Shown here: positions 44,523 through 54,787 of the stretch, piece after piece
Layout: the number at the start of each line of letters is the position of its first letter
How positions within the stretch are numbered: the stretch's first letter is position 1
Assembly: GCA_025526915.1 (NCBI GenBank)
Contig: JAHLKH010000114.1
Coordinates: 22,625 to 86,624 of the forward strand
Direction of reading: 5' to 3'
DNA: 64,000 nucleotides
Origin: Entophlyctis helioformis
Lineage: Eukaryota; Chytridiomycota; Chytridiomycetes; Chytridiales; Chytriomycetaceae
Made by a program: the position numbers and the translations under genes
Notes under the pieces: model-generated
Seen by the model: only the letters and a program-made list of their open reading frames with translations
The model's database searches: none
Told to the model about the DNA's origin: nothing

Positions 44523-45907
44523 GCACTCACGACCCATGCCTGTGCAATGGGTGATCTCCAGGAGTGCTCCGCCATGCTCCAGTGGCTGAGCGTGCCACTC
44601 TGCGCATCTATGGCACTCTGATTGGAGCGTCATCCGTCGAGTTTCTGTGCATGCGGCCAGTCTTTGGGACAGACGATCAGGTCGCACTGCTGCTCCACAC
44701 CAACAAGGGCGGCTGGAGTGTCTCGTTTGACGCTGTGGCTCAAGACATGAGTGATCATGGACAGGAAGCCACCAGCCACGGCTCCATGGCGTTCAAGCGC
44801 GTTGATCTCGCCACTGAGCAAGGACATGCGCAGGTTGCTGGTCTTGTGCGGCCCATCTTTGCGTTTGCAAGTCACCTGCGAGGGTATTCACGACGACTGT
44901 ACAACCTGGTCAACACCACGCCAGAGCTTGGCGACCCATACGACTTCCCAGCCGATACTCTGGTGCCAACCAACCCATGGACTCGCGACAATCTGTCCAC
45001 AGACAGCGAATCCACGTGTTTTGGCAGCAGTGACAGTGAGGATGACACATACGCCGCATCCGACACGATTGGGAGGTTTCTGCGTTCCATGAATATGTCC
45101 AAGGTCGAGCAGTTCTCGGCACCCCATGAGGTGAAAGTGATGAGTGTCAGGCATTGGACTGGCGCTGTCTACTGCGTCAAACACAAGCCGCGCAGCAGCA
45201 CCAAGGAGGTCAGCATGACTGAATGGGTCCAGGGCCACCCGAACATCGCCGAGTGTTTAATTGCCAAAGACTTGAGCAGCAAGAACAACGGCATCCTTCT
45301 GACTGAGGAGCTGCTCCATCACGACCACGCCATGCTGTGCTCACGTGACGCGTCTCTTGCTCTCCAGCATGTCGTGACGTTCATTGTGCACGGCTTGTCT
45401 GCTCTTGAACACCTCGCATCCCTCCGAGTGGTCCACTGCGACATCTGCCCGAGCAACATCATGTACTCTCGCAGTCGCAAGGTCTGGTGCCTCACGGATT
45501 TTGGCGGCGCAGTGCACATCCCCGACCAGCACACATCCATTTACTGCAGGGAACGACTTGGCACCGAGACGTTCATTGCACCCGAGGCACTCTCTGACCG
45601 CGTCTACTCTATCGCGTCGGATCTGTGGAGCTTTGGCGCGACGGTGCTGCACGTTGCCAGGGATGTTCTCAACGGCGGGGGTTTCTTTGACAACCGCACA
45701 GATGCACAAAAGGCTGTTGCTGCAGAGATCCGTGCAGAGATTCGTCGCCTGATGCGAGACCAGCCAGGCAATCGTGCAGCAGCATCGGATGTGCGCCAGG
45801 CGTTTGTCAAGATCCAGCGCGATGTGGACAGACTTGTCAATCCCGAACTTGCTGCGCTGGTCGAGCCGATGGATGAGAGCCAGGCGTCTGCGGTTGCGGC
45901 TGTGTGA
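43011..45907 (+). CDS. Ubiquitin-like domain-protein kinase (Crinkler-like architecture)
   Basis: Three exons, 43011-43521, 43593-44429, 44562-45907, 897 aa, phases consistent. Basic N-terminus (PSKRRK; possible nuclear targeting). Residues about 112-168 resemble ubiquitin: QTVGCLKEHIAHLE then LTVHLDGQQLADDDAVSE. A middle region (about 170-640) has FFLAEVSGTR, reminiscent of the degenerate nuclease-fold modules that precede kinases in Crinkler-type proteins. The C-terminal kinase has VAIK-like YCVKHK (about 655), catalytic HCDICPSN (about 742), DFG, APEAL and DLWSFG, so it should be active although the usual HRD is HCD. UBL plus kinase is the layout described for Crinkler-like effectors; assignment by pattern, not by search. 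Confidence 0.65.
44469..44520 (+). repeat. CA dinucleotide microsatellite (26 units)
   Basis: Pure (CA)26 in intron 2 of the right-arm UBL-kinase gene. The left arm has only about seven TG units at the matching place (1441-1454), so the tract expanded here or contracted there after duplication. Confidence 0.98.
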
Positions 45908-46066
45908 GTGGCGAGGCTGAACGGAACAGCAGCAGCATTGCGCAGAGTGAATGAACGTGTTTGCACTTGATGATGAATGCGAGGCATGTCTGGCCGTTAT
46001 GGCTGCAATCAAGACACGAATGACGACTGTGGCTGCAATGGTCTGACTGCTGTCTTGAATGCCTGC

Positions 46067-46968
46067 TCATTCTGGCTCGGCCAGGCGACTCACTCCTTGG
46101 CCGCACAGGCAGTTGTGGTCAGGAACGAGTCCAGGAAGTGCGTGCTGCTCATGCACAGACGTCTGCTTGAACATGTGGCCCTCCTTCTCGCCAATGAACA
46201 GCCAGCATCCGTTGGCATCCAGCTTGGTCGCCATCTGGATCGCCTCGTTGAGCGACACACACATTGCCCTCGCCCTGGCCCATGAACAGCGGCACCGCGA
46301 TCCTGTCTGTGTGGGTCAGCAGCGAGATGCTCTGCAGGAACGCTTGCGCATCTGTGGGATCTGCTTGTTGGCATGCTCTGGACGACGGCCATGTTGAGAT
46401 GACCGATCCTGGTGCAGCTGTCCTTGTGTGTGAATGCATTGGCGACGAGCAGGACCTTGGACACGGCAGATGGGTCCAGCCAGCATGCATGAGCAAGCCA
46501 CGACGGGACGGCCAGCCACAGACAGCGGCATCATCGACAGCCTTGCTCAGTGCAGCGTTTGGGCCGGCAGGACGCCTGGTGTTGACAGCAACGGTGGACA
46601 TGTCGCTGGCTGGCTTGCACTTGGTGAGCCGAGCATGGCTGGAGAGGCAGCATAGTCGGCCACTGCCCGTATGCCGCCAGCCTTGGCAAGCAGGAGCTTG
46701 GATCCGTTGTCGGCAGATGGCTTGATGGCCGTGTTCGTTCAGGAGGCTGCCGCGCATGGCTCAGCGGTTGGACGAGCAGTGCCGTGTGGTGTTCTGGTGC
46801 GAGGTTGGCGGCCAGGATGGCGTATGCAGTGGAGGTTGCCACTGGAGGCCTGTGTCGCCCGGCTGGTCGTTGCTGGCTGCTCGCCTGGTGTTTGTGGCGG
46901 CTGGACAAGGCGAGCGACGCGACGAGCGACGCGGCAGATCTGGCGATGCTTTTGCTGTGCGTGGTCAC
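46067..46968 (-). pseudogene. Degenerate gene, possibly helical-repeat (ARM-like)
   Basis: Protein-like sequence on the minus strand is spread over three frames with no plausible introns between them. Recognisable pieces, in order: AAYGQ-type Ala-rich start near 46960, STAYAILAANLAPEHH, GSKLLLAKAGGIRAVADYAA, VLLVANAFTHKDSCTRIGHL, AFLQSISLLTHTDRIAVPLF, and SLNEAIQMATKLDANGCWLF ending at a stop near 46067. The alternation of Leu/Ala-rich helices resembles armadillo-type repeats. Either a decayed gene or an indel-damaged consensus. It lies just outside the visible right arm, with only about 100 bp between them. Low certainty on family. Confidence 0.35.
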
Positions 46969-47220
46969 AGCAGATGACTGGCTGATGGCAACAGCAACAG
47001 CAGCGAGAGTGGCAGAGGCTGTGGTGGGCTGTTCGAGGGCTGGAAATCAGATCTGGCGTTGATGACTCGACTGACGCACAAGACAAGACGTGAAGCTGGA
47101 CACTTGCGCAGTCGCTGACGCTCACTGCTGCGTGGCTCGGTGTGATGGCTTGTGTCTCCACAGGACGCTCGTAAGGCGGTGATGCACAACGTTCATTGGA
47201 ATAATAATAGGACAGATGCG

Positions 47221-49318
47221 CTACTTGAGACGCATCAGGGGTTTGCTGGTGCGCTGGAACATGATGTATCCAAGCACAAGGAAGCAGGCTGCAATGCCAA
47301 GGTTCTGCGCAACGCTCGCCCACAGCGACGGCGATCCGAGTGCGAGCGTGTCAATGACCTGCTGGCCGTCACGGAAGCAGACGGCATTGGGGTTGGGACA
47401 CTCGAGCGTGCGGCCAAGAAACTCGTTCTGTGCGAGCGCCTTGTTGCTGATCGCGATGATCGAGACATACTGGATCCATCTGAACACAACGGGCGTGGAG
47501 TCGAGCGACACGAGAGGGCCGCCAAAGAGCAGCATGACGACAATGATGAGCGGTGCCAGGATTTGGCCAATCTTGATGTCGCGCACGGTTGAGCCGATGA
47601 GCAGACCGAGCGCGTTAGCTGCATTGGCATGCACGACCAGAATGAGCACAAAGGTGCCGTATCTGCCGCATCGTCGCTGCGGAGTCCGATCATCCAGTAC
47701 ACGGGGATGGCGAGGATGAGTGCCGTAGCAAGCACGAGCGGCAGGGTCGAGATCCACTTGGCGATGTAGGCTGAGACGCACGGTATGTGCCGGCTGCACG
47801 CTCGCGCTTGATGATATGGCGCTCGAGAGGGAAGGAGGCAAGAGCCGGAATCACGATGGAAAAGGTCATGTTGATGCACATGAAGAACAGCACGCCGATC
47901 TTGTTCTGTGTGCCGGCATAGTCGTTACTTGACTTGAAGAAGATGAAGCCAAGAAGGAGCTGTCGGTGTTGGATGGATTGGATTGAGGATCATGAGTGGT
48001 CAGCATGCGGTCGGGTTGGTTGGTGGCTGGTTGATGGGTTGGGCAACAGCGCCGTTCATGCACATACCATGATGATGACGCCTGCACAAGTGTCGCAATG
48101 AACGTCGGGATATCGCGGATAATGTCAGTCATGTTGCGTCTGAGCAGGACGATGAACTCGGTCATGAACGATGTGCTGAAAGTGCCCATGGTGGACGAGC
48201 CAGAGGCAGCCAGCGAAGACGTGACTGTTGCCACAGGTTGGCGGGGATTGCGGGTTCCGCTACTCTCGATCTTAAGCCACGCCGCATGGAACATCTCGAT
48301 ACGGGCAAGCGACTCTTCGCGCAGCTTGTCGGTGCGCTGGTCGAGCGTCGTGATGTCGAGGAAGAAGTCGGACGGGTTGGTCTTGTCTGGCAGCGAGTAT
48401 CCGAGCGACTCAAAGTGTGCAAGCGCGTCGCGGGTCGGGCCGAGCCACAGCGTGCGGCCAGCACTGAGCAGCACAACCTTGTCGAACAGATCGAGAATGT
48501 CCGTGCGTGGCTGGTGGATGGTCATGAGCACGATCTTGTTCTGCTTGACGGCCAGTCGCTTGATGGTGTCGATGATGTTGAATGCCGTGAAGGCGTCCAG
48601 ACCCGACGTCGGCTCGTCCAGGAACAGGATCTGCGGGTCGGTGACCATCTCGATGCCGATCGACACACGCTTGCGCTCGCCTCCCGAGATGCCACGGTTC
48701 TCAGCGTCGCCGATGCGGGTGCTGCGGCAGTTGTTGAGGCCGAGGTCCATGATGATGTCGTTGACGCGGCGGGTCTTCTCGGCCGTTGGCATGGACTCGG
48801 GCAGACGCAGCATGGCCGAGTACGTGAGCGTCTCTTCGACCGAGAGCGTCTTGAACATGAGATCGTCCTGCTCGACGTATGCGCACTGCGACTGCCAGGT
48901 GGACGGGTTGCGTGGCGAGCCGTTGACAAGCACGTCGCCAGACAGATCGCCAGGACCGATGCGGCCGGCAAGGACGTTGAGCAGCGTGGACTTGCCGGCG
49001 CCTGTTGCACGAGCGATGGATGAAGCAGGGCAGAGTGTCAGACACAAAGGGCAATATCCCAACGCCAGATGCGAGCAACGATGTGAATGCGAATGAGCAT
49101 GGCGGGGACTTGCCTGAGCCGCCCATGATGGCGACGACCTCGCCAGCCTGGACAGATCCGTTCATGCTGTGCAGCAGCTGGCGCTGCTTCTTGTCGGCGA
49201 GCTCGACGCTCAGCGCGACATCTCGCCACTCGAGAGAAAGCGAGGCGTTCTTGGTGTAGTCGACGGACTTTGCCGCATCGGGGACGACGATCACAGCGGT
49301 GTCGTTGAGGGTGCTCAT
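47221..49318 (-). CDS. ABCG half-transporter (three apparent frameshifts)
   Basis: Membrane exporter of lipids or drugs that would dimerise. Exons 49318-49114, 49001-48068 and 47959-47221; about 626 aa after allowing three single-base losses (near 48078, 47783 and 47670), which the intron phases require. NBD: Walker A (GSG joined to AGKSTLL across intron 1), YVEQDD Q-loop, signature ISGGERKRVSIG, Walker B LFLDEPTSGLDA. The TMD follows, with VLFFMCINMTFS and a Cys-rich loop (ECPNPNAVCF) before the last helix, as in ABCG proteins. Intron 1 has a GC donor (GCAAGT). Divergent from the BTB gene, with 175 bp between starts. Confidence 0.87.
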
Positions 49319-49493
49319 TGGGAGTGTCTTATCGGATGCTGATGAGGGCTGTCTTAACCTGGATGCCGCCGCTTCTTATACTTGGACGCACAGGTGGCCG
49401 CGGCACACTCGGGCGACTTGGCCGCGGCCACTGCCGTCCAACACGACCACCAACGCCTGCGATTGGCTGAAACGTGCCGCGGCCAGATCGCCA

Positions 49494-51755
49494 ATGCGCC
49501 GCGGCACTTTGCCTGCGAGCGTTCAGATCGGAATGCGGCGACTCGACAGCGATGTTCGGCGACTGCTGCAGCAGGACCGGGCAGCCCTCTTCGCCGACTT
49601 ACGTCTTGTAGGGCCAGACAACCAACAGCTGCTGTCGCATCAAGGTGGGATGCGTATGGCCTGGACTCGCTGGCCGCAACGCCTGCTGACGAGCCAGTGT
49701 GTGTCGCAGCACTCGTTCTGTCCGTGCCATCGCTCCACAGACTGTTTACAGCCAAGAGCCGGCAGTCCCAGCAAGCGGCGCTGTTGACGGTCCAAGTGCC
49801 AGACGGCCTGAGCATGAACATGGCACAGCGGCTGCTCGACCTTGCATACTCTTGCCGTCCATTGGCGCAGGTTGACCAAGAGGTGCATCAGCTGCTGCTA
49901 GATGCAGGGCTCGCCGACGACACCTTTGAGCAAGACGCTGGCGCAGATCCGGATGATGCAAGCGGCTCCAGCATCAGCAGCACAACTGGCTGTTCACGCC
50001 TTCTCGCAGAGCCGCATCTGTTTGCAGACATTGCTTTTGCAGTCCAGGACCATGCCTCTCAAGACACCAGCCTCGGCAGCAAGCCGGCTCTCGTACAGGC
50101 GCACAGATGCATTCTTGCATCGCGCATTCCGTACTTTCAGTCCATGCTGGGGTCCGGCTTCAAGGACTCTCATGCATCTGTTGTGCATCTGGACGCCAGC
50201 ATCGTGCCAGCCGCCGCCCTCGGCCTTATTCTTGAGTTTGCGTACAGCGAGACGCTGTTTGGCATACCCATCTTGGCATGGAGCCCATTGTCAATATCGC
50301 AGCCACCTGCACCACAAGCCACAGCAAAAGCCAAGTCGGCACCCGCGCACTCGCACTCGCACTCGGCATCACCACAGTTTCTTGCCAACTTGACACTACT
50401 TCGCAAAGTTGTGTATGCAGCAGACTTTCTGTCGTTTGACTCGTTGTGCGAGGCGATCACGGATGCACTGGATCGCGTGGTCGCCCATGCGGCCGCATGT
50501 CCACAGATGGCGTGTCCGTTTGCAACGCATCTGCCCAAGCTGTACAACGTATGGCAGCCGCTGCGTGGCGCTGCGATTCCAGGCATGCAGTCTCTGCTGG
50601 ACAGACTGACGCAGGAACTCGGGTCGCGCAAACGATGGACGTCGTACATGTGCATGCCTGCATACCTATCGATGGCCGAGCCAGACCGACAAGACCTGAT
50701 GGCTATTGTGCTGGACCATATCGAGACAGCCTCCGACACGGCAGTCGAGCAACTGTTTGCCGTGTTTGATGTGCGATATGGATCGCGTGGAGCCAATCCA
50801 ATGCAGCGGCTGGCGCCACGGCTCGTGCGGCTTGCAGAGGAGATGCTGGATATCGTCGAGAGTCGGGCAGTGCAAGTGATCGCCAGGGATTTCATTAGCC
50901 TGTGTGTGCCTGGTGGTACCCGAGATGCGAGTTTCAGCAGGAGCACTGCTGGACAGCAACCGGCCAAGCCCTCTCGCGCGTCGGCGGCGAGAGTGGCAGT
51001 TCAAGGGGCGGGGAGTGTCACGAGGAGAGCAGCGTGCGCATTCCTGTCAGAGTATGTGCGGCGCGTCGAGTGGCTGCACACTGAGCACCTTGAGCGGTTG
51101 TTTGATTTGGTTGTTGGTGCATTGCAAGAAGAGTGGGCTGTCGAAACGCTGGTGGGAGCATCGCGGCTGCTGACCGATCGGCGAACGGCTTTGAGCAGCA
51201 CGAGTGAACACGAGGAAGGGCAGACTGACGTGGTTGCAGGGAGAGTGGAAGCAGACGGACAGGCAGATCCGATCCTTGCCTGCCTGCAGGACTTTAGTGG
51301 GCGTGTGGCAAAGTACATTGCGCAACGATGGATCAGTCTTGGACACCGAGGGAAACTCAGGCTTCTTGGTGTGGATGACCAGCTGACTGCACAGATCGCG
51401 TCTGGTAAGTCAATCGGCCCGGTTCTCATGCGACATGACACTTGCTGATTCAAAGACAGTGGCCAACGTGTCGCCGCATGAGCTCATACAGGGAACCGAT
51501 TCTGTCGCCGACAAGCGAGCAGCACCGGCCGCATCTCCATCCACGCCTGCTGCACTGCGTCGCCAGCAGCTGCAGCATCGCGCACGTGTGTCGGCGACAG
51601 TTGCTCCAGTTGCCATGTCTGGCTTGCCTACCCAGCGTCCTTCCCAGCGTCCAGCCCCTTCCAGACAGCGTCTGCCGATGATCCCATCCGCTTTGGCTCC
51701 CTCCATGCCAGTGTCTTTGCCGTCTCGCATTCCGTTGCCTGTGCGGCCTCCATAA
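49494..51755 (+). CDS. Double BTB/POZ protein (one apparent frameshift)
   Basis: Probable protein-interaction adaptor, possibly for Cullin-3. Exon 1 49494-51404 and exon 2 51460-51755; about 735 aa. The first BTB-like unit starts near residue 30 (RAALFADLRLVG) and continues in the next frame (VLSVPSLHRLF), implying one missing base near 49640. The second, clear BTB is at about 178-265: FADIAFAVQDH, then VQAHRCILASRIPYFQSML, then LILEFAYSETL. The middle region is helical with DLMAIVLDHIE. The C-terminus is Pro/Arg/Ser-rich and disordered. The start is inferred: no ATG further upstream is in the same frame as the first BTB. Only 27 bp separate its stop from the next start. Confidence 0.7.
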
Positions 51756-51782
51756 ACGTGGTCAGCTCCAAACACCAAAACG

Positions 51783-53300
51783 ATGGAGTTGCTGTCGCTG
51801 GTGCTCATCCTTCCGATGCTGCCGCTGTACCTGCTGTCGATGCTGTGCTCGGCAGGCATCTTTGCAGTGGGCATCCCGTTCGTCGTTGTGCGGGCCGTCT
51901 TCATCGTGCTGCGGGGGTTCACCAAGGCGCTCTTCAACCGCAACGTCTGGCCGTTCCTGTCCCGCTGGCGGGCAAGGCTCAAGTTCTGGGCGGTGACCGG
52001 CAACCCATGGGCCGAGCCGCCGGCGCAGATGGTGCTCGACGAGCAGCGGCTGCTGTACGGCCACGGCCACTTTGGACAGCCACAGGAGCACGCCATCTTC
52101 CCCCCTCAGCCGGTCGTCGTGCCCGGCACCGCCTTACGGCAGCACCACCAGCAGGAGCGGCTTGAACTGCGGCAGCAGCTCGACCAGCAGGATTCACATG
52201 CCGTTGGCGCCACCCACGCCGTGCCCAGTCTCAACGTGCTTGCAGACTCGCTGGATCTGCTCTCGACCTCGGACGTAGCGTCGGTCTCTGGATCGATGGC
52301 ATCCACGGGCCTGTCGTTTACGGCTCGTCCAGCAGACGCACGGCAGCAATCTGCCACTCCGTACACCATTGCCGAAGCAAGCAGCCACCGCGGCCTCATG
52401 TTTGGCTCGCTTGCTCGGTCAGCAAGTCAGGCAGACAGCGAGACGAGCAGCAACGGCAACGGCATTGCTGCAGATACCACTGGCACCAGCAGCACCAGCC
52501 ACGACCTTGGCATTCCAGAAGTGATTCAACCGCCAAGCAACGGATATGTGGATGCGGCCACGGCCCGCAATCAAGCAATGCCAGCGTCACGGCTCTTGCC
52601 GGCATTCACCATCTCGCCCGTGTCCAGCAGTTTGGCCAGCCGATCGCGCAATGGATCTGCCACACCGGGCGAACCTGCAACGACCGCAGCAGCAACAGCA
52701 GCTCCGGGCAGCAGAAGCATGACATCCAATGCAGCGTCGGCGAATCGACTGGCGGGCATGATGCATGCACTCGAGTTCCATCGCAGCGGCAGTCACAGCC
52801 GCATGTCCAGCGAGTCTCCGTCTGCCACATCCGACTTGATGTCGAACGCGTCTGGACTGTCTGGCTCTGCTGGCATCGCGAGTCCGTCTGCCAACGACGA
52901 AGACGACGACTCCAGTGCCGGCAGAGGCCAGCACACACGATCAGGTGCAGATGCTGGGCTTGGCGCAGACACGACGGATGCGGCCAAACTGCTGTCCCTG
53001 CTGAGCGCATCAGATGCCGAGCAGCACCGCGGCCGCAGTCGTTGGGCAGCATCCATCAACACAGCCGACACACCAACGTCCCCGTCGCCGAGCTCGTCGT
53101 CCGTCGCATCGCACTCGTTGTCTGGATCGCCGCGCCGACGGTTCCATGGCCGCATTTCGCCGATTGCGGATCCGGCGGGGTCGGGATACTCTGGGTCGGT
53201 CTTGGGCACGCTCCTGATGGCTGCCAGCCTGACCGAAGAGCGCGATGCAGCCAGCATGGGTGCTCGGAGCAGCCTTGCTCGCTCGAGCATTGCCGAGTGA
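51783..53300 (+). CDS. Ser-rich protein with N-terminal membrane hairpin
   Basis: 505 aa, single exon, intact; family not recognised. Residues 1-50 contain two hydrophobic stretches (LSLVLILPMLPLYLLSML and IFAVGIPFVVVRAVFIVL), then a basic juxtamembrane part (RWRARLKFW). The remaining about 430 residues are low complexity, Ser/Ala-rich, with Arg-x-x-Ser patterns (SRSRNGS, RSGSHSRMSS, GSPRRRFHG) suggesting phosphorylation. Likely an ER or organelle hairpin-anchored protein with a cytosolic tail (inference). Tightly packed: 27 bp after the BTB stop and 29 bp before the methyltransferase start. Confidence 0.7.
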   Translation: MELLSLVLILPMLPLYLLSMLCSAGIFAVGIPFVVVRAVFIVLRGFTKALFNRNVWPFLSRWRARLKFWAVTGNPWAEPPAQMVLDEQRLLYGHGHFGQPQEHAIFPPQPVVVPGTALRQHHQQERLELRQQLDQQDSHAVGATHAVPSLNVLADSLDLLSTSDVASVSGSMASTGLSFTARPADARQQSATPYTIAEASSHRGLMFGSLARSASQADSETSSNGNGIAADTTGTSSTSHDLGIPEVIQPPSNGYVDAATARNQAMPASRLLPAFTISPVSSSLASRSRNGSATPGEPATTAAATAAPGSRSMTSNAASANRLAGMMHALEFHRSGSHSRMSSESPSATSDLMSNASGLSGSAGIASPSANDEDDDSSAGRGQHTRSGADAGLGADTTDAAKLLSLLSASDAEQHRGRSRWAASINTADTPTSPSPSSSSVASHSLSGSPRRRFHGRISPIADPAGSGYSGSVLGTLLMAASLTEERDAASMGARSSLARSSIAE

Positions 53301-53329
53301 GTTTTGCCGAATGAACATTGTCACGTGAC

Positions 53330-54787
53330 ATGCTGCCATCCCGCACGTGGATGGCGTGCTCGCGTTCCATCTCCGCCGCTGCCGATGCGCTCGCCGGCAC
53401 ACACTTGCCCACAAACAGCAAGCGGGCAATGTTCGCAGCGCCGAGAGCAGCAGCAGCATCAGCAGCAGCAGCAGCAGCGACGGAGGGAGCGACGGCCAGC
53501 CTGAGCTCGTCGTACGACCAAGTGCGGCAGCACTACACGGCGCTGCTGTCGGAGCATTACACGTGGACGTTTGGTGGCTCCAAGGCAAAGCACAGCGCGA
53601 ACCTGGCGCTGCTGGGCGACGTGCTGCGACAGCAGTCCAGCGTCGCTGTGTGCAGCCGTCCATCCGTGCACGCCAGCCATTCCAGCAGCGGCAGCAGCGA
53701 CGCAGATGCCGACGCCGACGCTTTTGGCACCGACTCGCCCGCAACGCTCAGCCGCCGCACTCCTTCGATTGCCGTCGACCTGGGCTGCGGCTCGGGCTTC
53801 CAGACCATTCCTTTGCTGCATCTCGGCTTCGACGTCGTGGCAGCCGTTGATGCTTGCGGCGAGCTTATGCAGGAGCTCAAGGACGAAGCCGCCGCCGCCG
53901 CAGTTGCATACCAATCTGCTGCCTGCAAACACACGCCTGCGCTCGACGATGGCAGCGCTGGCTCGCCGTTCACGGCTCGGCTCCGTCCGCTGTTTGGCGA
54001 CATGCTCGCCTTCCGATCCCTGCTGGCGTCCGTCGACGAGGCCCGTGCACTGTCGTCTGATCCTCGCCTGGCCACCAGCGTGGCAAATGTCATTGTGTGC
54101 ATGGGCGACACGCTCACGCATCTGGCGTCGCTGGGCGAAGTGCGCGCGCTCTTGGCAGATTCGTATGCTGCTCTGCGGCCGGGCGGCCGGCTTGTTCTCC
54201 AGTTCCGCGACCTGACCCGACCGCTGCACGGCGTCGACCGCTTCATTCCTGTGCGGTCGGATGAGCGCACAGTGTTTACGTGTTTCCTTGAATGGGACGA
54301 GAGCACATTACCGCAAACGTCTGCAAGCGGCGTTGCGATGGACGCGGCTGCACCGTCTGCAGAGGCGCCGCCCACTGTTGATCGGCAGGACGATGCAGGC
54401 ACGGATATTGCTGGATCGACAGACGCTTCTAACGTGGTCGGACCGGCGCTGGATCGACGTGGGCTGCCAACGCCTTCCAAGGTGCTCACGCCTGCTGCAT
54501 CGCCTGCCGCATCGCCCGCGCCAGCGGTCCTTGCAAGTGCCGTTGGTTCGAACGGCACCGCGCCGGACGGCTCTGGATGCCGCGTCCGTGTGCACGACCT
54601 CGTGCATGTCAAGAAGGGCATTGGCGCGTGGGAGCTGTGCAAGTCGTGGTACTGGAAGCTGGGGCTGAGCGGACCCTACGTTGCAGGCGTACTAGAGTCG
54701 CTGGGCTTTGAAGTCGTGCACTCTGAGTCGGACGGCGGCGGCATGGTGCTGCTTGTTGGCGAGAAGGGCCTCCTTCACCACCAATGA
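53330..54787 (+). CDS. Class I SAM-dependent methyltransferase
   Basis: 485 aa, single exon, intact. Motif I VDLGCGSGFQTIPL near residue 149 binds SAM, followed by FDVVAAVD (motif II acidic end), GDMLAF, VIVCMGDTLTHL (motif IV-like) and YAALRPGGRLVLQFRDL (motif VI). A long Ala/Pro/Ser-rich insertion (about residues 330-420) interrupts the C-terminal part before KSWYWKLGLSGPYV. The small-molecule-type fold suggests a metabolite substrate rather than RNA or histone, but the substrate cannot be read from sequence. The stop codon overlaps the ATG of the next gene (ATGA). Confidence 0.8.
   Translation: MLPSRTWMACSRSISAAADALAGTHLPTNSKRAMFAAPRAAAASAAAAAATEGATASLSSSYDQVRQHYTALLSEHYTWTFGGSKAKHSANLALLGDVLRQQSSVAVCSRPSVHASHSSSGSSDADADADAFGTDSPATLSRRTPSIAVDLGCGSGFQTIPLLHLGFDVVAAVDACGELMQELKDEAAAAAVAYQSAACKHTPALDDGSAGSPFTARLRPLFGDMLAFRSLLASVDEARALSSDPRLATSVANVIVCMGDTLTHLASLGEVRALLADSYAALRPGGRLVLQFRDLTRPLHGVDRFIPVRSDERTVFTCFLEWDESTLPQTSASGVAMDAAAPSAEAPPTVDRQDDAGTDIAGSTDASNVVGPALDRRGLPTPSKVLTPAASPAASPAPAVLASAVGSNGTAPDGSGCRVRVHDLVHVKKGIGAWELCKSWYWKLGLSGPYVAGVLESLGFEVVHSESDGGGMVLLVGEKGLLHHQ

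Larger units (their letters stand above)
39961..45968. repeat. Right arm of ~6-kb inverted duplication
   Basis: Inverted counterpart of 1-5941. It begins at CAGATCCACTGTAT inside the L2 reading frame. Gene order mirrors the left arm: L2 fragment, tRNA-Gly, EF-hand-like protein, single-span protein, UBL-kinase. Differences include a 52-bp CA tract here versus about 14 bp there, and indels that keep this copy of the kinase open. Because the left edge of the window cuts the other arm, the outer end of the homology cannot be fixed; 45968 pairs with base 1. Recombination between arms would invert the 34 kb between them. Confidence 0.95.

Noticed and set aside
1..45968. Composite transposon flanked by 6-kb inverted repeats
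   Set aside because: No transposase, integrase or reverse transcriptase lies in or between the arms. The interior is ordinary housekeeping and surface genes, and the boundary cuts a coding gene. Segmental duplication fits better.
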